Shown here: positions 1 through 9,192 of the stretch, piece by piece
How the letters are laid out: each line of letters starts with the position of its first letter
How positions within the stretch are numbered: position 1 is the stretch's first letter
NCBI RefSeq assembly: GCF_002933815.1
Contig: NZ_BEYR01000001.1
Span: 1,220,691 to 1,284,690, forward strand
Origin: Sphingobacterium sp. HMA12
Lineage (GTDB): Bacteria; Bacteroidota; Bacteroidia; Sphingobacteriales; Sphingobacteriaceae
Length of the DNA: 64,000 nt
Reading direction: 5' to 3'
Translations under genes and position numbers: made by a program
The notes under the pieces: generated by a model
Told to the model about the DNA's origin: nothing
What the model saw: the letters and a program-made list of their open reading frames with translations, nothing else
The model's database searches: none

Positions 1-2
1 AG

Positions 3-1751
3 ATCTTTCCATTCCTAACCGCCAGTGTAAAATATCAGTATACCAAATCCATTGGGGATGATCTTATGCGTTATGCAGAGGATTCCTATTATGTACGCAA
101 TATGGTCAATACATTTACACGATATGATAATGCTACAGCTAAATATATACAACAGATACCAGTCGGCGAAAACCGGACAATCAGTCACTTACGTGGGACT
201 TCGTTTCTATGGCGTGGGCAGCTGGCTTTGGATAAGAAGATCAACAAACACCATCATATAACGGCGCTAATGGCGATGGAACTGTCGGATGCGAGGAGTG
301 AAGTTGATAAAAAACAGTTGATTGGTTATGATCCGTCCACAGCAACATCAGCGACAATAGACCACATCAATGCCTTGTCGCGCATCTATGGGGGTAGTCA
401 GGTCATCAATGACGGAAATTATCAGAACTGGCATGTAGACCGTTACCGCTCTTATCTGCTAAATGCTGCCTATAGCTACAAAAGTATTTATGACGTATAT
501 GGAAGTGTCCGTAGGGATGAATCTAATCTCTTTGGTGTAGCGACCAACCAAAAGGGGGTACCTCTCTGGTCGGTAGGCGGTGCCTATAATGCCAAACGGG
601 GTTTGCTAAACGCAGTTTCGTGGCTATCCGAATTGAGGCTTCGTTCTTCCTATGGGGTACAAGGCAATGTGGATAAAACAATGTCGGCCTGGTTGACTGC
701 ACGATATGAAAGCTTTAAAAACATCTACCAGAATCGTTTCGCGACCATTGTCAACCCGCCAAATCCGTCGCTGCGTTGGGAGAAGACAAGGGTAACCAAT
801 ATTGGGATAGATCTAGGTGTATACGATCAGCGCATCGTGTTACATATTGATCATTACTGGAAAAAAGGAAATGATTTGATAGGCAATGGACCGATATCGC
901 CGCAGACTGGACTGATCCAATATAAAGGCAATGTTGCTGATACTGAGGTGAAGGGATTTGACTTATCTCTAACCAGCAAAAACCTTGTAGGGGCTTTGCA
1001 ATGGCAATCAACATTTAATTTTTCAAAAGCCAGGGATAAAGTTGTTCATTATCTGGTTAAACAGGGTAGCAACTTTGGTTATCTGACAACCAATTACCTT
1101 AATCCTTATGAAGGATACTCCCAATCAGCATTGTTTAGTTTCCCCTATGCGGGCTTAGATAATGAAGGTAATCCAATAGGCTATTTGGACGGCGTGGAAA
1201 GCAAAGACTATAGTGCTATTCTCAATAGCAAAAGCCTCCAGAATATCCGATATCACGGCCCTCGGGTTCCAACTTATTTCGGCTCTTTTAGAAATGACTT
1301 TAGCTACGGCCGTTTTTATGCCAGTTTCAATCTGCTATATCAGTTTGGCGGTTATTTTAGACGGTTATCCTTGAGTAATACAGCGCTTTATAGTGCGACC
1401 ACAACCGGTGCTTCGATCTATGATTATGATAGACGATGGCAACAGGTAGGCGATGAATCGTGGACAGATGTACCCAGTCTAATTTATCCAGCGAACTCTT
1501 CACGCAGTAACCTGTATGCCTATAGTAGCGCACTTGTGGAGAAATCTGACATGATCCGATTGCAGGATGTTCAAATCGGCTGCCGGCTCTTGGATCAGCA
1601 CAATTGGGTAAGATCTCTAGACATATCCATTGTGGTGGACAATGTCGGGATCCTATGGCGAGCAAATAACCATAGACTTGACCCAAATGTATATCAATCG
1701 AGCTATCCTGCACCACGGCTATTTAGCCTGCGCATCAAATCCAGCTTTTAA
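3..1751 (+). CDS. SusC/RagA-type TonB-linked outer-membrane transporter, C-terminal part (cut by window start)
   Basis: The frame is open from the first bases of the window, so the start lies upstream and only about 580 residues of the beta-barrel are seen. The sequence is rich in alternating aromatic and polar strands and ends in an aromatic residue (RIKSSF), as barrel proteins do. Barrel phrases typical of SusC are visible, such as NPSLRWEKT followed by NIGIDLG. SusC proteins form the TonB-powered barrel of a glycan or peptide importer and pair with a SusD lid. A SusD-like gene starts 19 bases downstream and completes the pair. The substrate cannot be read from this part. The plug and any signal-transducing N-terminus are outside the window. 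Confidence 0.93.
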   Translation: MFPFLTASVKYQYTKSIGDDLMRYAEDSYYVRNMVNTFTRYDNATAKYIQQIPVGENRTISHLRGTSFLWRGQLALDKKINKHHHITALMAMELSDARSEVDKKQLIGYDPSTATSATIDHINALSRIYGGSQVINDGNYQNWHVDRYRSYLLNAAYSYKSIYDVYGSVRRDESNLFGVATNQKGVPLWSVGGAYNAKRGLLNAVSWLSELRLRSSYGVQGNVDKTMSAWLTARYESFKNIYQNRFATIVNPPNPSLRWEKTRVTNIGIDLGVYDQRIVLHIDHYWKKGNDLIGNGPISPQTGLIQYKGNVADTEVKGFDLSLTSKNLVGALQWQSTFNFSKARDKVVHYLVKQGSNFGYLTTNYLNPYEGYSQSALFSFPYAGLDNEGNPIGYLDGVESKDYSAILNSKSLQNIRYHGPRVPTYFGSFRNDFSYGRFYASFNLLYQFGGYFRRLSLSNTALYSATTTGASIYDYDRRWQQVGDESWTDVPSLIYPANSSRSNLYAYSSALVEKSDMIRLQDVQIGCRLLDQHNWVRSLDISIVVDNVGILWRANNHRLDPNVYQSSYPAPRLFSLRIKSSF

Positions 1752-1770
1752 TCTTATAAAATTATCTGAT

Positions 1771-3168
1771 ATGAAAATATTATTATTGATACATACTTTG
1801 TTCGTCCTATGCTGCTTTGGCTGTAGTAAATCTTTTTTGGACGAAAAACCTGATGCGAGTATTGTTAATCCAAAAACTTTAGCCGATTGCAGGAATCTAC
1901 TGGAAAATGACGGCCAATTGGCACAGGGACTGAACAATTGGTTTCCGGCTCTGGTAGCATTGGCTTCTGATGAGTATTATTTTGATAGATCCACTTGGCA
2001 GTCGCTGACTTCGGTGCAAGAACGAAATTCTTATGTTTGGGCAGACGATATTTATGAAGGAAATCCACAAATAGGCGAGTGGAACAATTGTTATTATGCA
2101 ATTTACGTCAGCAACGTTGTGCTAGATGTATTGGCAAACATTGAAATAACAACCTCAAATAAGAGTGAATATAATGATATTAAAGGGACGGCGTTGTTTT
2201 TTAGGGCGATCTGGAATTTTGCACTGGCTGAGACTTTTTGTATGCCTTACGATCAGAAGACTGCTGCAAATGAGTTGGGAATTCCGTTGCGATACTCGCC
2301 AAACATCGACCGTCTGGAGAAGAGATCTTCCCTTGAAGATACCTATAATGCTATTTTAGGAGACCTCAACCAGTCGGTAGGGCTGTTACAAAATAAAATT
2401 CCTTCCAATTATAAAAACCGACCATGTGTTGCTGCGGGGTACAGCATGCTCGCCCGGATCAACTTGATAATGGGAAACTATAGATTGGCAGGGAAATACG
2501 CAGACAGTTCATGGCAACTTTATAACGAATTATTAGATTATAATAAGTTGAACCTTGAAGGAGATGCTGTGTTTGACAGAAACAATGTAGAGATATTGTT
2601 AATGAGCCAGATTGCAGCTTATGCTTCGATCTCGATCCCGAGATATGCACCAAATACCTTCGTGGATTCTACTGTGATTGATTTATACGACCCTCAGGAC
2701 CTGCGACTACGTGCTTATTTCACATTTACAAAAGACGGACGGGCAAACAGAAAAAATCTGTATCTGACGGGCTTAAATGTTACCAACTTGTTTAATGGCG
2801 TGGCTACTGACGAGACGCTCTTAATTCTTTCCGAATGTCAAGCAAGGGAAGGTGATCTTGATGCTGCAAAGTCCTTATTGGAAAAACTCTATACCAATCG
2901 TTTTGCTCCGTCCGATAGACCAAAAATTACCTTTAGGGATAGGGAAGACGCTCTTCGGCAAATATTGGATGAACGCCGGAAAGAACTTCTCTTTCGCGGG
3001 ATGAGGTGGTCTGACGTAAGGCGCCTGAATGTAGAAGGTCGAAATATAATTTTAAAACGAGAACTGGCTAATGAGCAATATATACTACAGCCAAACAGCC
3101 TAAAATATGCCTTTTTGATTCCGCTTCAAGAAGTACAACTCAGTGGATTGACACAAAATAAAAGATAG
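1771..3168 (+). CDS. SusD/RagB-family outer-membrane lipoprotein
   Basis: This 465-residue protein begins with a lipoprotein signal (lipobox CFGC near residue 20, then SKSFLDEKPD, the usual SusD start). The C-terminal third contains ILDERRKELLFRGMRWSDVRRL, here split as ILDERRKELL and FRGMRWSDVRRL, which is the SusD family hallmark. The start was placed at the ATG at 1771 because it puts the signal peptide first; the frame is open further upstream inside the SusC gene. SusD lipoproteins cap the SusC barrel and capture substrate at the cell surface. It is followed after 2 bases by a thioredoxin-like gene, so the three genes are surely one operon. The protein is somewhat short for SusD, but nothing looks broken. 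Confidence 0.92.
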   Translation: MKILLLIHTLFVLCCFGCSKSFLDEKPDASIVNPKTLADCRNLLENDGQLAQGLNNWFPALVALASDEYYFDRSTWQSLTSVQERNSYVWADDIYEGNPQIGEWNNCYYAIYVSNVVLDVLANIEITTSNKSEYNDIKGTALFFRAIWNFALAETFCMPYDQKTAANELGIPLRYSPNIDRLEKRSSLEDTYNAILGDLNQSVGLLQNKIPSNYKNRPCVAAGYSMLARINLIMGNYRLAGKYADSSWQLYNELLDYNKLNLEGDAVFDRNNVEILLMSQIAAYASISIPRYAPNTFVDSTVIDLYDPQDLRLRAYFTFTKDGRANRKNLYLTGLNVTNLFNGVATDETLLILSECQAREGDLDAAKSLLEKLYTNRFAPSDRPKITFRDREDALRQILDERRKELLFRGMRWSDVRRLNVEGRNIILKRELANEQYILQPNSLKYAFLIPLQEVQLSGLTQNKR

Positions 3169-3170
3169 AT

Positions 3171-3803
3171 ATGAAAACACATAATGTAAAACTGACCATA
3201 CTACATATTTTAGTTTGCCTAGGCTTAATTATGAAACAAAGCGTGTCAGCAAGAACTAAAGCAGGATATGCTACTATGGATAGCATCCAGATGGCCTATC
3301 CTTTCGAATTAAAGGATAAAGAAGGCAAAGTGGTGCGGATGGAGGATTTTAAGGGAAAAGTGGTGGTGCTGGACTTTTGGTATACACGATGTATACCTTG
3401 CTTGGTACTGGCCGAACCCCTTGCACAGATTCGGGAATATTACAAAGGTAATCCCGATGTGGTATTTATTGATATCAATCTTGATGAGGATACCGAGCAA
3501 TGGAAGAACAGTCTTACAAAGGGGACCAAACTAGGAAATAATGAAACACTTTTCTATACGGATTCGTTGTCTCTTTCTGTATCCACGGCGCCGCTGGGAT
3601 TTAATAATCCCATGAATGAGTTTTATAAAATTAAGGGGGTACCGACTTGGATTATTGTTGGCAAAAAGGGGGAAATTCTGGAAAGAAATCCCCCTCGACC
3701 ATTGCCTAAAAAGAATGGGATAGAATCCGCTGGGTCGCTAAGATTTAAAGCACTCATCAACGAGTATCTGCTATCCAGTTCAAAAAAGGCTAAGGTGCAG
3801 TAG
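3171..3803 (+). CDS. TlpA-like thioredoxin-fold thiol-disulfide oxidoreductase
   Basis: A 210-residue protein with an N-terminal hydrophobic signal or anchor (about residues 8-28), then a TlpA/AhpC-like thioredoxin fold. The opening strand KGKVVVLDFW leads into the active site CIPC (Cys74, Cys77), and the cis-proline loop GVPTWIIVGKKG is present. The residues before the first Cys (FWYTR rather than FWASW) differ from the classic TlpA motif. Family members reduce or exchange disulfides in the periplasm. It is translationally close to the SusC/SusD genes (2 bases after SusD), so it probably acts on the cargo or maturation of that transporter. Its last 14 bases overlap the end of the convergent DUF6520 gene. 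Confidence 0.88.
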   Translation: MKTHNVKLTILHILVCLGLIMKQSVSARTKAGYATMDSIQMAYPFELKDKEGKVVRMEDFKGKVVVLDFWYTRCIPCLVLAEPLAQIREYYKGNPDVVFIDINLDEDTEQWKNSLTKGTKLGNNETLFYTDSLSLSVSTAPLGFNNPMNEFYKIKGVPTWIIVGKKGEILERNPPRPLPKKNGIESAGSLRFKALINEYLLSSSKKAKVQ

Positions 3804-4077
3804 CGTAGTCACCATTGAATTCTCCTGTACTATAGGACTCACGTGTTGGATCTGCTGACTCAGGAATTGTCAGTTCGTCACTTTCAATTTTCCAAAGACA
3901 TGTCTCTGGATTTCCGGGTTGACATGATCCACTGGACTGGACTACCATACGGTATTCTCCGTTTACCAATTTGTAATAGTGTGGGTCAGCTTTCTTGAAG
4001 CTATTGAACCCAAAGAATGAAGCGACTGCAATGGCCACAGCTACTGTGGCTTTTGCATTAATTTTGAATTGTTTCAT
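3790..4077 (-). CDS. DUF6520-like small exported protein
   Basis: A 95-residue protein starting MKQFKINAKATVAVAIAVAS, a short positively charged signal followed by a hydrophobic stretch ending near FFGFNSFKKAD. The mature part holds two cysteines (in SSGSCQPGNPETCLW). This arrangement matches DUF6520 proteins, which occur in families of paralogues in Sphingobacteriaceae and have no known function. It is convergent with, and overlaps by 14 bases, the TlpA-like gene. It lies downstream of the MauE/DoxX-like gene on the same strand after 161 bases. The TlpA, DUF6520 and MauE neighbours all suggest envelope thiol chemistry, but that is inference. Confidence 0.75.
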   Translation of the reverse strand: MKQFKINAKATVAVAIAVASFFGFNSFKKADPHYYKLVNGEYRMVVQSSGSCQPGNPETCLWKIESDELTIPESADPTRESYSTGEFNGDYATAP

Positions 4078-4238
4078 AACATCGTTTATGAATTATAGTA
4101 ATTTGATAGTCGGCTCTGTTTTAACCCCTAATGGAGGTACAGGATAGCCAATCCTTTACTTGTCTTTTGGCAGACGCGCCCTTCCACCATGCCAGCCTAG
4201 GGCTCAGTTTCCGCTGTGGCGAATAGCACTAATATCTT

Positions 4239-4793
4239 TCAGGTAACGTGGGGCTTAGTTCGTTTCCTTATACTGTCTAATAGTAATCCGGTAATAGCAA
4301 TTACAGCAATAATTCCGTTGATCCAGAGATGTCCTTTCCAATCAACAGGGAACTCCAGTGTACAATAGCATGGAATAAATCCCCATGTTCTTTTTAACAC
4401 AAGCGTGATATACCAGGAAAAAGCGATCATAAGCAAGATCGTAAGCGAGAATCCATACCGCTTTGTCTTGTCGAAAATAAAGAGTGCACCTGTACCAAGC
4501 TGAATCACTGGTAAGAGGTAGGACAAGGCAATCCCATACTTATCTTCGAAAGGTTGATCTAGCATGGCTTGTCTAAAAGCAGAATAATCAAATAGCTTTC
4601 TTGAGGCGACCACAATCCATAAGCAAAGAAGCATATAGGTAATTAGCTGAACCACAAACTCCCGGGGGTGTTTTTTGGCGAAAGAGATAAGTTCGGTACA
4701 TTTTACCTTTAAAAGCGCCAAGAGTACCCATTGCCTGCTTCCTTTATTTGATACCGAAACTGTATGGTCGATATGATTATTAATTTTATCCAT
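4239..4793 (-). CDS. MauE/DoxX-like redox-associated membrane protein
   Basis: A 184-residue integral membrane protein with about four hydrophobic helices: VVQLITYMLLCLWIVVAS, IALSYLLPVIQLGTGALFIF, FSLTILLMIAFSWYITLV and LWINGIIAVIAITGLLL. Between helices 3 and 4 is a loop with a close cysteine pair (IPCYCTLEF). This four-helix plan with a loop cysteine pair is that of MauE/DoxX-type proteins, which assist disulfide handling in the envelope. The neighbouring TlpA-like and DUF6520 genes fit that role. The N-terminal 50 residues are soluble. Family assignment is by layout, not by strong motifs. Confidence 0.7.
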   Translation of the reverse strand: MDKINNHIDHTVSVSNKGSRQWVLLALLKVKCTELISFAKKHPREFVVQLITYMLLCLWIVVASRKLFDYSAFRQAMLDQPFEDKYGIALSYLLPVIQLGTGALFIFDKTKRYGFSLTILLMIAFSWYITLVLKRTWGFIPCYCTLEFPVDWKGHLWINGIIAVIAITGLLLDSIRKRTKPHVT

Positions 4794-5050
4794 GCTACTA
4801 ACTATTTACTTGTTGCCTCTAACTATTTATTTGTCAAAGTTTATTATTTCAATCCTGCGTTTTATTATTTATTACCGGGCTTTTATTATTTCTTCGTCTT
4901 TATCCCGCTAACTTTTTCGTCGTTAACTTATACCAAAGTTCGGTAGTAAAAAGCAGGTGGACTTGACCGAAGCTGGAGTCGGGTATGTACTGGATTGGGA
5001 TAATGGAAGGGAATGGGAATAAAAAATCCCCTTGGGGAGGGGATGATAAG

Positions 5051-5737
5051 TTAAACTTTCAAATGAATTGTTGTTGCTTCTCGGATAATCTCATCGATGA
5101 ATTCATGACAAATCTTTTCGTTCCAAAGCTCATCGGGATAGATATCCTTATCTACGCGATAGAGGACTATTTCGGCGAGCAGCTTTTTGCTAAATGAAGA
5201 ACAGATAACCACATATTTGTGAGTCAAATCTATTGTAGATAGAAGCTCGTTGAAGAAAAATTCACTTCCACCACTTCCCAAGATCAGAATATCTGCATTG
5301 GCTAAAGATAATTCTTCTGTTTCTTCTTCGACTTCCTCAAGGCATTGATGCGTTGAGAACATCAATGGTATGTCCAGTGCGGTGTCTTGTGTGACCCTCC
5401 ACATATAATAACTATACTTGTTTTTTGCTACTAAAGGTTTGCGGGGACAAAGCACTTTTTTGGATTTTGATAAGACTCGATAAACATCATGTAATTGTAA
5501 GCAATAGCCATCCGTACCGTAGATTTCATCAAGTAAGCTTTGATCTATGGTATAATTATCAGGAAAGTACGAGACGAAAAATGCAACTAATCTGTTTTTC
5601 TTCATTATATTCTCGGCTTCGTACCTTCTTTGTGCATCTTCAATAAGCTGTAATTCTGATTGATATGGCTTTGCTTCAAAGATGTTAAATAATATCGTCT
5701 TAAGGAATTCCCAGACCCGCTTAAAAAAAACGTTCAT
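5051..5737 (-). CDS. Unrecognised protein (228 aa)
   Basis: I do not recognise this protein. It is 228 residues, with no signal peptide. Its start has an aromatic amphipathic segment (FFKRVWEFLKTILFNIF) that could touch the membrane. A glycine-rich turn, ILILGSGGSEFFFN, near residue 150 sits after a beta strand and recalls a nucleotide- or ligand-binding loop, but no family is clear. An acidic run (EEVEEETEE) lies just before it. It is on the same strand as the AraC-type gene upstream, separated by only 48 bases, so the two may be co-transcribed. The composition looks coding throughout. Confidence 0.75.
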   Translation of the reverse strand: MNVFFKRVWEFLKTILFNIFEAKPYQSELQLIEDAQRRYEAENIMKKNRLVAFFVSYFPDNYTIDQSLLDEIYGTDGYCLQLHDVYRVLSKSKKVLCPRKPLVAKNKYSYYMWRVTQDTALDIPLMFSTHQCLEEVEEETEELSLANADILILGSGGSEFFFNELLSTIDLTHKYVVICSSFSKKLLAEIVLYRVDKDIYPDELWNEKICHEFIDEIIREATTIHLKV

Positions 5738-5785
5738 AACTTTAGGTATATATTCACTAATTTAATAATAAAGATTTAAAAATAA

Positions 5786-6781
5786 TCAGAGGTTATTACG
5801 TTCAAAAAAATCCGTTGCTGTCATGCCCGTTTTCTTTTTAAAAAAGCGGGCAAAGCTGCTGGGTGAAGCGTAGCCCAATTCATAGGCGATCTGGTCGGTA
5901 GGCATACCATCTAAAACATATTTTTGGGCCAGATCCAGTACAAATGTGGTCTTCATCCCCTTGGGGCTGTGCCCATAATAGCTGTGGATAAGACGATGTA
6001 GATAGTCCACACTGATTCCGAGCAACTCGGCTATATCATCAACTTTAAAATCATGGCCGTATACTGAAACGAAGTGCCGCATGTGATCATGTGCTTCTTT
6101 AGCCTTTAGTTGGGCCTCCGAAATCTTATGATATTCCTCAAAGATCTTCTCCTTGGATAGCTTGATCAGTTTCTTGATACCCCATAGTATATTATCTTCA
6201 CTATCCAGATCTCCTTTCTTGAGATTGCTCAAAATGGTTTTGATCAATAAGGAGGTGCGTTTGCCAACTTTAAAGTCTATACTGCTGCTACTTTGATCGG
6301 ATCCATTCCGAAAATCGGCAATCAAGTCATATAAATAAGGAAATGGCTTCTCATTACCATCCCGGAATATTGACCCACGAAAGTAAAAGTTAAATACGAA
6401 GTGGCGACCGGCTGGTACCCATAGCTCATATTCTCCTTCGGGCAGATAAAAAAATCGTCCCCGTTGTGGCGCTATGGCTTGACTGACATGCGTTTTCTTA
6501 TCCGTCAGGATAATACCTTGTTCGCCTTCTGGGAGATAGAGCATATGCAGATCGTTTCCTCTGATTTCGATAGGGATTCTCTCCGTAGCCTCAAGGTCAA
6601 AATCCAGGCAGTTGATGAAACCTACAAGACCATCAAACTGCTGGTGAACTACATAGCCGATGTTACTGCGATAGGCTATCGGAGGTGCAGCCGCAAGTTT
6701 TAAATGTGGCGCAAAATCCCGGGGAATGTCATCGACCTTTTGGAAGCGATGGCTTAATTTAAAATGTGTATTCTTTTTCAT
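5786..6781 (-). CDS. AraC-family transcriptional regulator
   Basis: A 331-residue protein. The last 100 residues are an AraC-type double helix-turn-helix: first HTH around DDIAELLGISVDYLHRLIHS, second HTH with the signature DQIAYELGYASPSSFARFFK followed by KKTGMTATDF. The N-terminal 200 residues have cupin-like beta segments (LPEGEQGIILTDK, YLPEGEYELWVPAGRH) that could sense a ligand, joined by a charged linker helix. It is probably a local regulator, and the unknown 228-residue gene lies 48 bases downstream. The inducer is unknown. Confidence 0.9.
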   Translation of the reverse strand: MKKNTHFKLSHRFQKVDDIPRDFAPHLKLAAAPPIAYRSNIGYVVHQQFDGLVGFINCLDFDLEATERIPIEIRGNDLHMLYLPEGEQGIILTDKKTHVSQAIAPQRGRFFYLPEGEYELWVPAGRHFVFNFYFRGSIFRDGNEKPFPYLYDLIADFRNGSDQSSSSIDFKVGKRTSLLIKTILSNLKKGDLDSEDNILWGIKKLIKLSKEKIFEEYHKISEAQLKAKEAHDHMRHFVSVYGHDFKVDDIAELLGISVDYLHRLIHSYYGHSPKGMKTTFVLDLAQKYVLDGMPTDQIAYELGYASPSSFARFFKKKTGMTATDFFERNNL

Positions 6782-6872
6782 AATGAAGTGATTAGGTAAA
6801 TATTGGCGATTTTGGAAGGTAAAGGAAGGAGCAGGGCTATCGGAACTGCTCCATACCTTTGAGCTGCTCTGG

Positions 6873-7262
6873 TTATGTACCGTAACTGATCCTGACCATA
6901 AGCGGTACCCGTAAAGTTTTCAGAGTAGTGTTATCATTGGGATCCTGCCAGTCTTCGAGACCAAATACTTGCGTCTCCTTGCGATCAGGAATATCTTCCT
7001 CTTGATCTTCCTTCGTAAAATTGACGATGTAGCCCGCTTGATAGGTGTTGGCGATTGCGATGGCGATTTTCTGCTTGAAATCTGGATCCATCGTCAGGAT
7101 CTGCTGCTGTTGCCTGGTCGTCAAGGCAAACCATTGATTCATCCAGGTATCAAAATCTGTTCTGATCAGACTGATCACAGCGGCTTGTTGTAAAGCTGTT
7201 AGCGTCAGGAAATTTGCTTGCGCATTATCGACGCCAATTTGGGTAAAGGGTTGTTTAAACAT
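6873..7262 (-). CDS. Unrecognised small protein (129 aa)
   Basis: A 129-residue soluble protein, predicted largely helical at the N-terminus (FLTLTALQQAAVISLIRTDF, then a Gln-rich TTRQQQQILTMDP), with an acidic middle and a C-terminal half that looks beta-rich. There is no signal peptide and no cysteine. I do not recognise a family. It is divergent from the membrane/LytTR-like gene at 7551, sharing a 288-base A+T-rich upstream region. Gene-like composition and an intact frame support it as real. Confidence 0.65.
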   Translation of the reverse strand: MFKQPFTQIGVDNAQANFLTLTALQQAAVISLIRTDFDTWMNQWFALTTRQQQQILTMDPDFKQKIAIAIANTYQAGYIVNFTKEDQEEDIPDRKETQVFGLEDWQDPNDNTTLKTLRVPLMVRISYGT

Positions 7263-7550
7263 AATTATTTTTCGTTTTGATAGCTCAAAATTGACTAATT
7301 AATTATGTTTAAACAGCACTATTCCAGCCCAAAAGAGCTAAGGAAGGGTATTGATGCGTTAAGAATACGGTTTTCGGACTAAGGTAGAAAAATAGACACG
7401 TTGGCATCGTTTTATCGATTGTCACTAAAAAATAATAGCAGCTTAATAAATAAGAAAATTGTAAAAAAATATAGAAATTGTGGAGAATATTTACAAATTA
7501 ATTAGATTTAGATAGCTTAACCGATTAGAATTTGACGAAAAGTAACCTAT

Positions 7551-8696
7551 ATGAAGTTTTTGAAAGAGAAAATTGCGCTGTTCACTACGCATCTAAGCCA
7601 TAATTGGCTCATCTATGTTTTTATAATCATTTTTCCTTTTTTGTACAATAGGATTTCAATCAAGGAATACTTTTGGATAAATGGGCCGATCTTTGATGAA
7701 AAATTTGGAATACGCTATTTCCTCACAGTCGCCTTGATGGTTTTTTTGTCAATACTTTTCTACAAGATCGAAAAGTATGGTCGTTACCGTGATCGTGACG
7801 CACAATACACATGGAAACGTTTCTGGTGGAAAATTCTTTATTTCTTTGGTCCCTTATCTTTTGGTCTAACCATTTTTATTGCCTTCACGATAGGCCTTTA
7901 TTTTGAATTTGACCACAAGAAGGTGTTTTCCCTACATCTATCGAGACATTATATGTTCTTTATCTTTATGTCTATTGTGTATGCCTTTTGGTTTGAACGG
8001 CTTGCTGATAAACGTAGAAGAAGGGAAGATAGCACGAAGCCACTTGTGCTAAACGCTGATCAGGCAGATCCGCAATTGCACTGGATGCAGGGCATCAAGA
8101 CAGTAATTGATTTCTATGCACGTGACACCAAGGATTTTGTAAAAGCAGAGCTGGCTAGTATATTCATGAGGCTCCAACAAAATATACAGCAGCCTTCAGT
8201 CGACAGTGAACGATTTGTGATTGTCGACACGGCTATTGCACCACTGGAATTAACTTATTTCTTGTTTTATCATAAGCGGTCAATTACGGCCGCCGCAGAA
8301 CGCGACGAACGTGGCCATTTCAAGCTGCACGCTATTGTATTTATCCGCTCGCATGCCAAAGGCGAAGCTTTTGTCATACTGACTGATGGATCAGAGCTGC
8401 AGGCCAACGGAATTATTGAATACCTCAGAAAACATAATTTGCGGCATTATTTCCCAAAGATCAGTAAGACCATTTCGGTCAATCTACTGCACGTCAACCT
8501 CGCTCACCCAAGAAACGGACAATTGGTAGAGCTGCAAGTGCAGACAAAACAGGCCATGTATGCAAATATGAAAGATAATGAAATTGTAAAAATAGGGAGC
8601 ATAGGGCCCCGTATAAAAGATTATGTAGGTGATTTTTGGAAAAACAAGGAACACTTGCCACACGAGGTTTGGGATACTTATGTGGTAATTGACTGA
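7551..8696 (+). CDS. Four-helix membrane protein with LytTR-like DNA-binding C-terminus
   Basis: A 381-residue protein with four hydrophobic helices in the first 155 residues (WLIYVFIIIFPFLY; YFLTVALMVFLSILFY; FGPLSFGLTIFIAFTIGLYF; YMFFIFMSIVYAFWF). A basic stretch KRRRRED follows. From about residue 215 to 325 there is a beta-rich region: IAFIRSHAKG-like strands, then a helix FPKISKTISVNLLHVNLAHP. This resembles the end of LytTR domains, where a conserved R-x-H-R/K-S-y-l-V-N segment is found; here the match is weak. If correct, it is a membrane-bound transcription factor. The stop overlaps a possible start of the next HTH gene, so the two could be a regulatory pair for the cassette downstream. 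The LytTR call is an inference. Confidence 0.7.
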   Translation: MKFLKEKIALFTTHLSHNWLIYVFIIIFPFLYNRISIKEYFWINGPIFDEKFGIRYFLTVALMVFLSILFYKIEKYGRYRDRDAQYTWKRFWWKILYFFGPLSFGLTIFIAFTIGLYFEFDHKKVFSLHLSRHYMFFIFMSIVYAFWFERLADKRRRREDSTKPLVLNADQADPQLHWMQGIKTVIDFYARDTKDFVKAELASIFMRLQQNIQQPSVDSERFVIVDTAIAPLELTYFLFYHKRSITAAAERDERGHFKLHAIVFIRSHAKGEAFVILTDGSELQANGIIEYLRKHNLRHYFPKISKTISVNLLHVNLAHPRNGQLVELQVQTKQAMYANMKDNEIVKIGSIGPRIKDYVGDFWKNKEHLPHEVWDTYVVID

Positions 8697-8775
8697 CAGA
8701 TGTCCCGATTATAAACCAGACTTACTGAAATGGGTAAGGCTAAAATATAGCATACCCATTTGGGATTTCGGCGGT

Positions 8776-9192
8776 ATGTCGTCTCCTAAAGACCAATGTA
8801 TGTTTTTTTCTAATGGCCATCCTTCATGCCAAGGATCCAGCTACCGCTTTGCCACTACAACAGATAATTTCCCAAATACTCGATTTGTTTATTTGCTTAA
8901 GCAGCGTTCAACGGCGCTGGTTGACAGTGATCTATACCATCAAAAAATTGACCGTATCCTCGAGCTCCTGCAGGATCAGCATTATTCCGAACTCAATAAG
9001 ATCATGGGTACGATGACAATCAACGAAGTAGCCTCGTATCTCAGTAAAAGTGTGCGCACCATCGAACGGCGTATCGCGAAAGGATTTCTCAAAGCGGCCC
9101 ATAAAGAGGGCAATGCGGATTTATTTCTAAAAAAAGATGTAGTACAGCTCTATATCCACGAATACAAACGATGGCCTAGGCGGATGCCTTAG
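8776..9192 (+). CDS. Small helix-turn-helix (excisionase/MerR-like) protein
   Basis: The C-terminal 60 residues are a helix-turn-helix of the excisionase type: MTINEVASYLSKSVRTIERR followed by IAKGFLKAAHKEG and a strand/helix ending KKDVVQLYIHE. A short helical segment (DRILELLQDQHYSELNK) comes before it. The N-terminus is uncertain. The frame can start at a TTG at 8689 (overlapping the previous stop by 8 bases), at ATG 8776 (used here), at ATG 8800 or at a TTG at 8893. The first 40 residues look unlike ordinary protein, so a late start is possible. Such proteins bind DNA; here it may regulate the DUF6266 cassette 450 bases downstream. Confidence 0.6.
   Translation: MSSPKDQCMFFSNGHPSCQGSSYRFATTTDNFPNTRFVYLLKQRSTALVDSDLYHQKIDRILELLQDQHYSELNKIMGTMTINEVASYLSKSVRTIERRIAKGFLKAAHKEGNADLFLKKDVVQLYIHEYKRWPRRMP

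Noticed and set aside
4764..4946. A 60-residue plus-strand frame in the MauE leader
   Set aside because: Low-complexity Tyr/Phe-rich sequence from A+T-rich repeats, overlapping a real gene start in the opposite strand; not gene-like.
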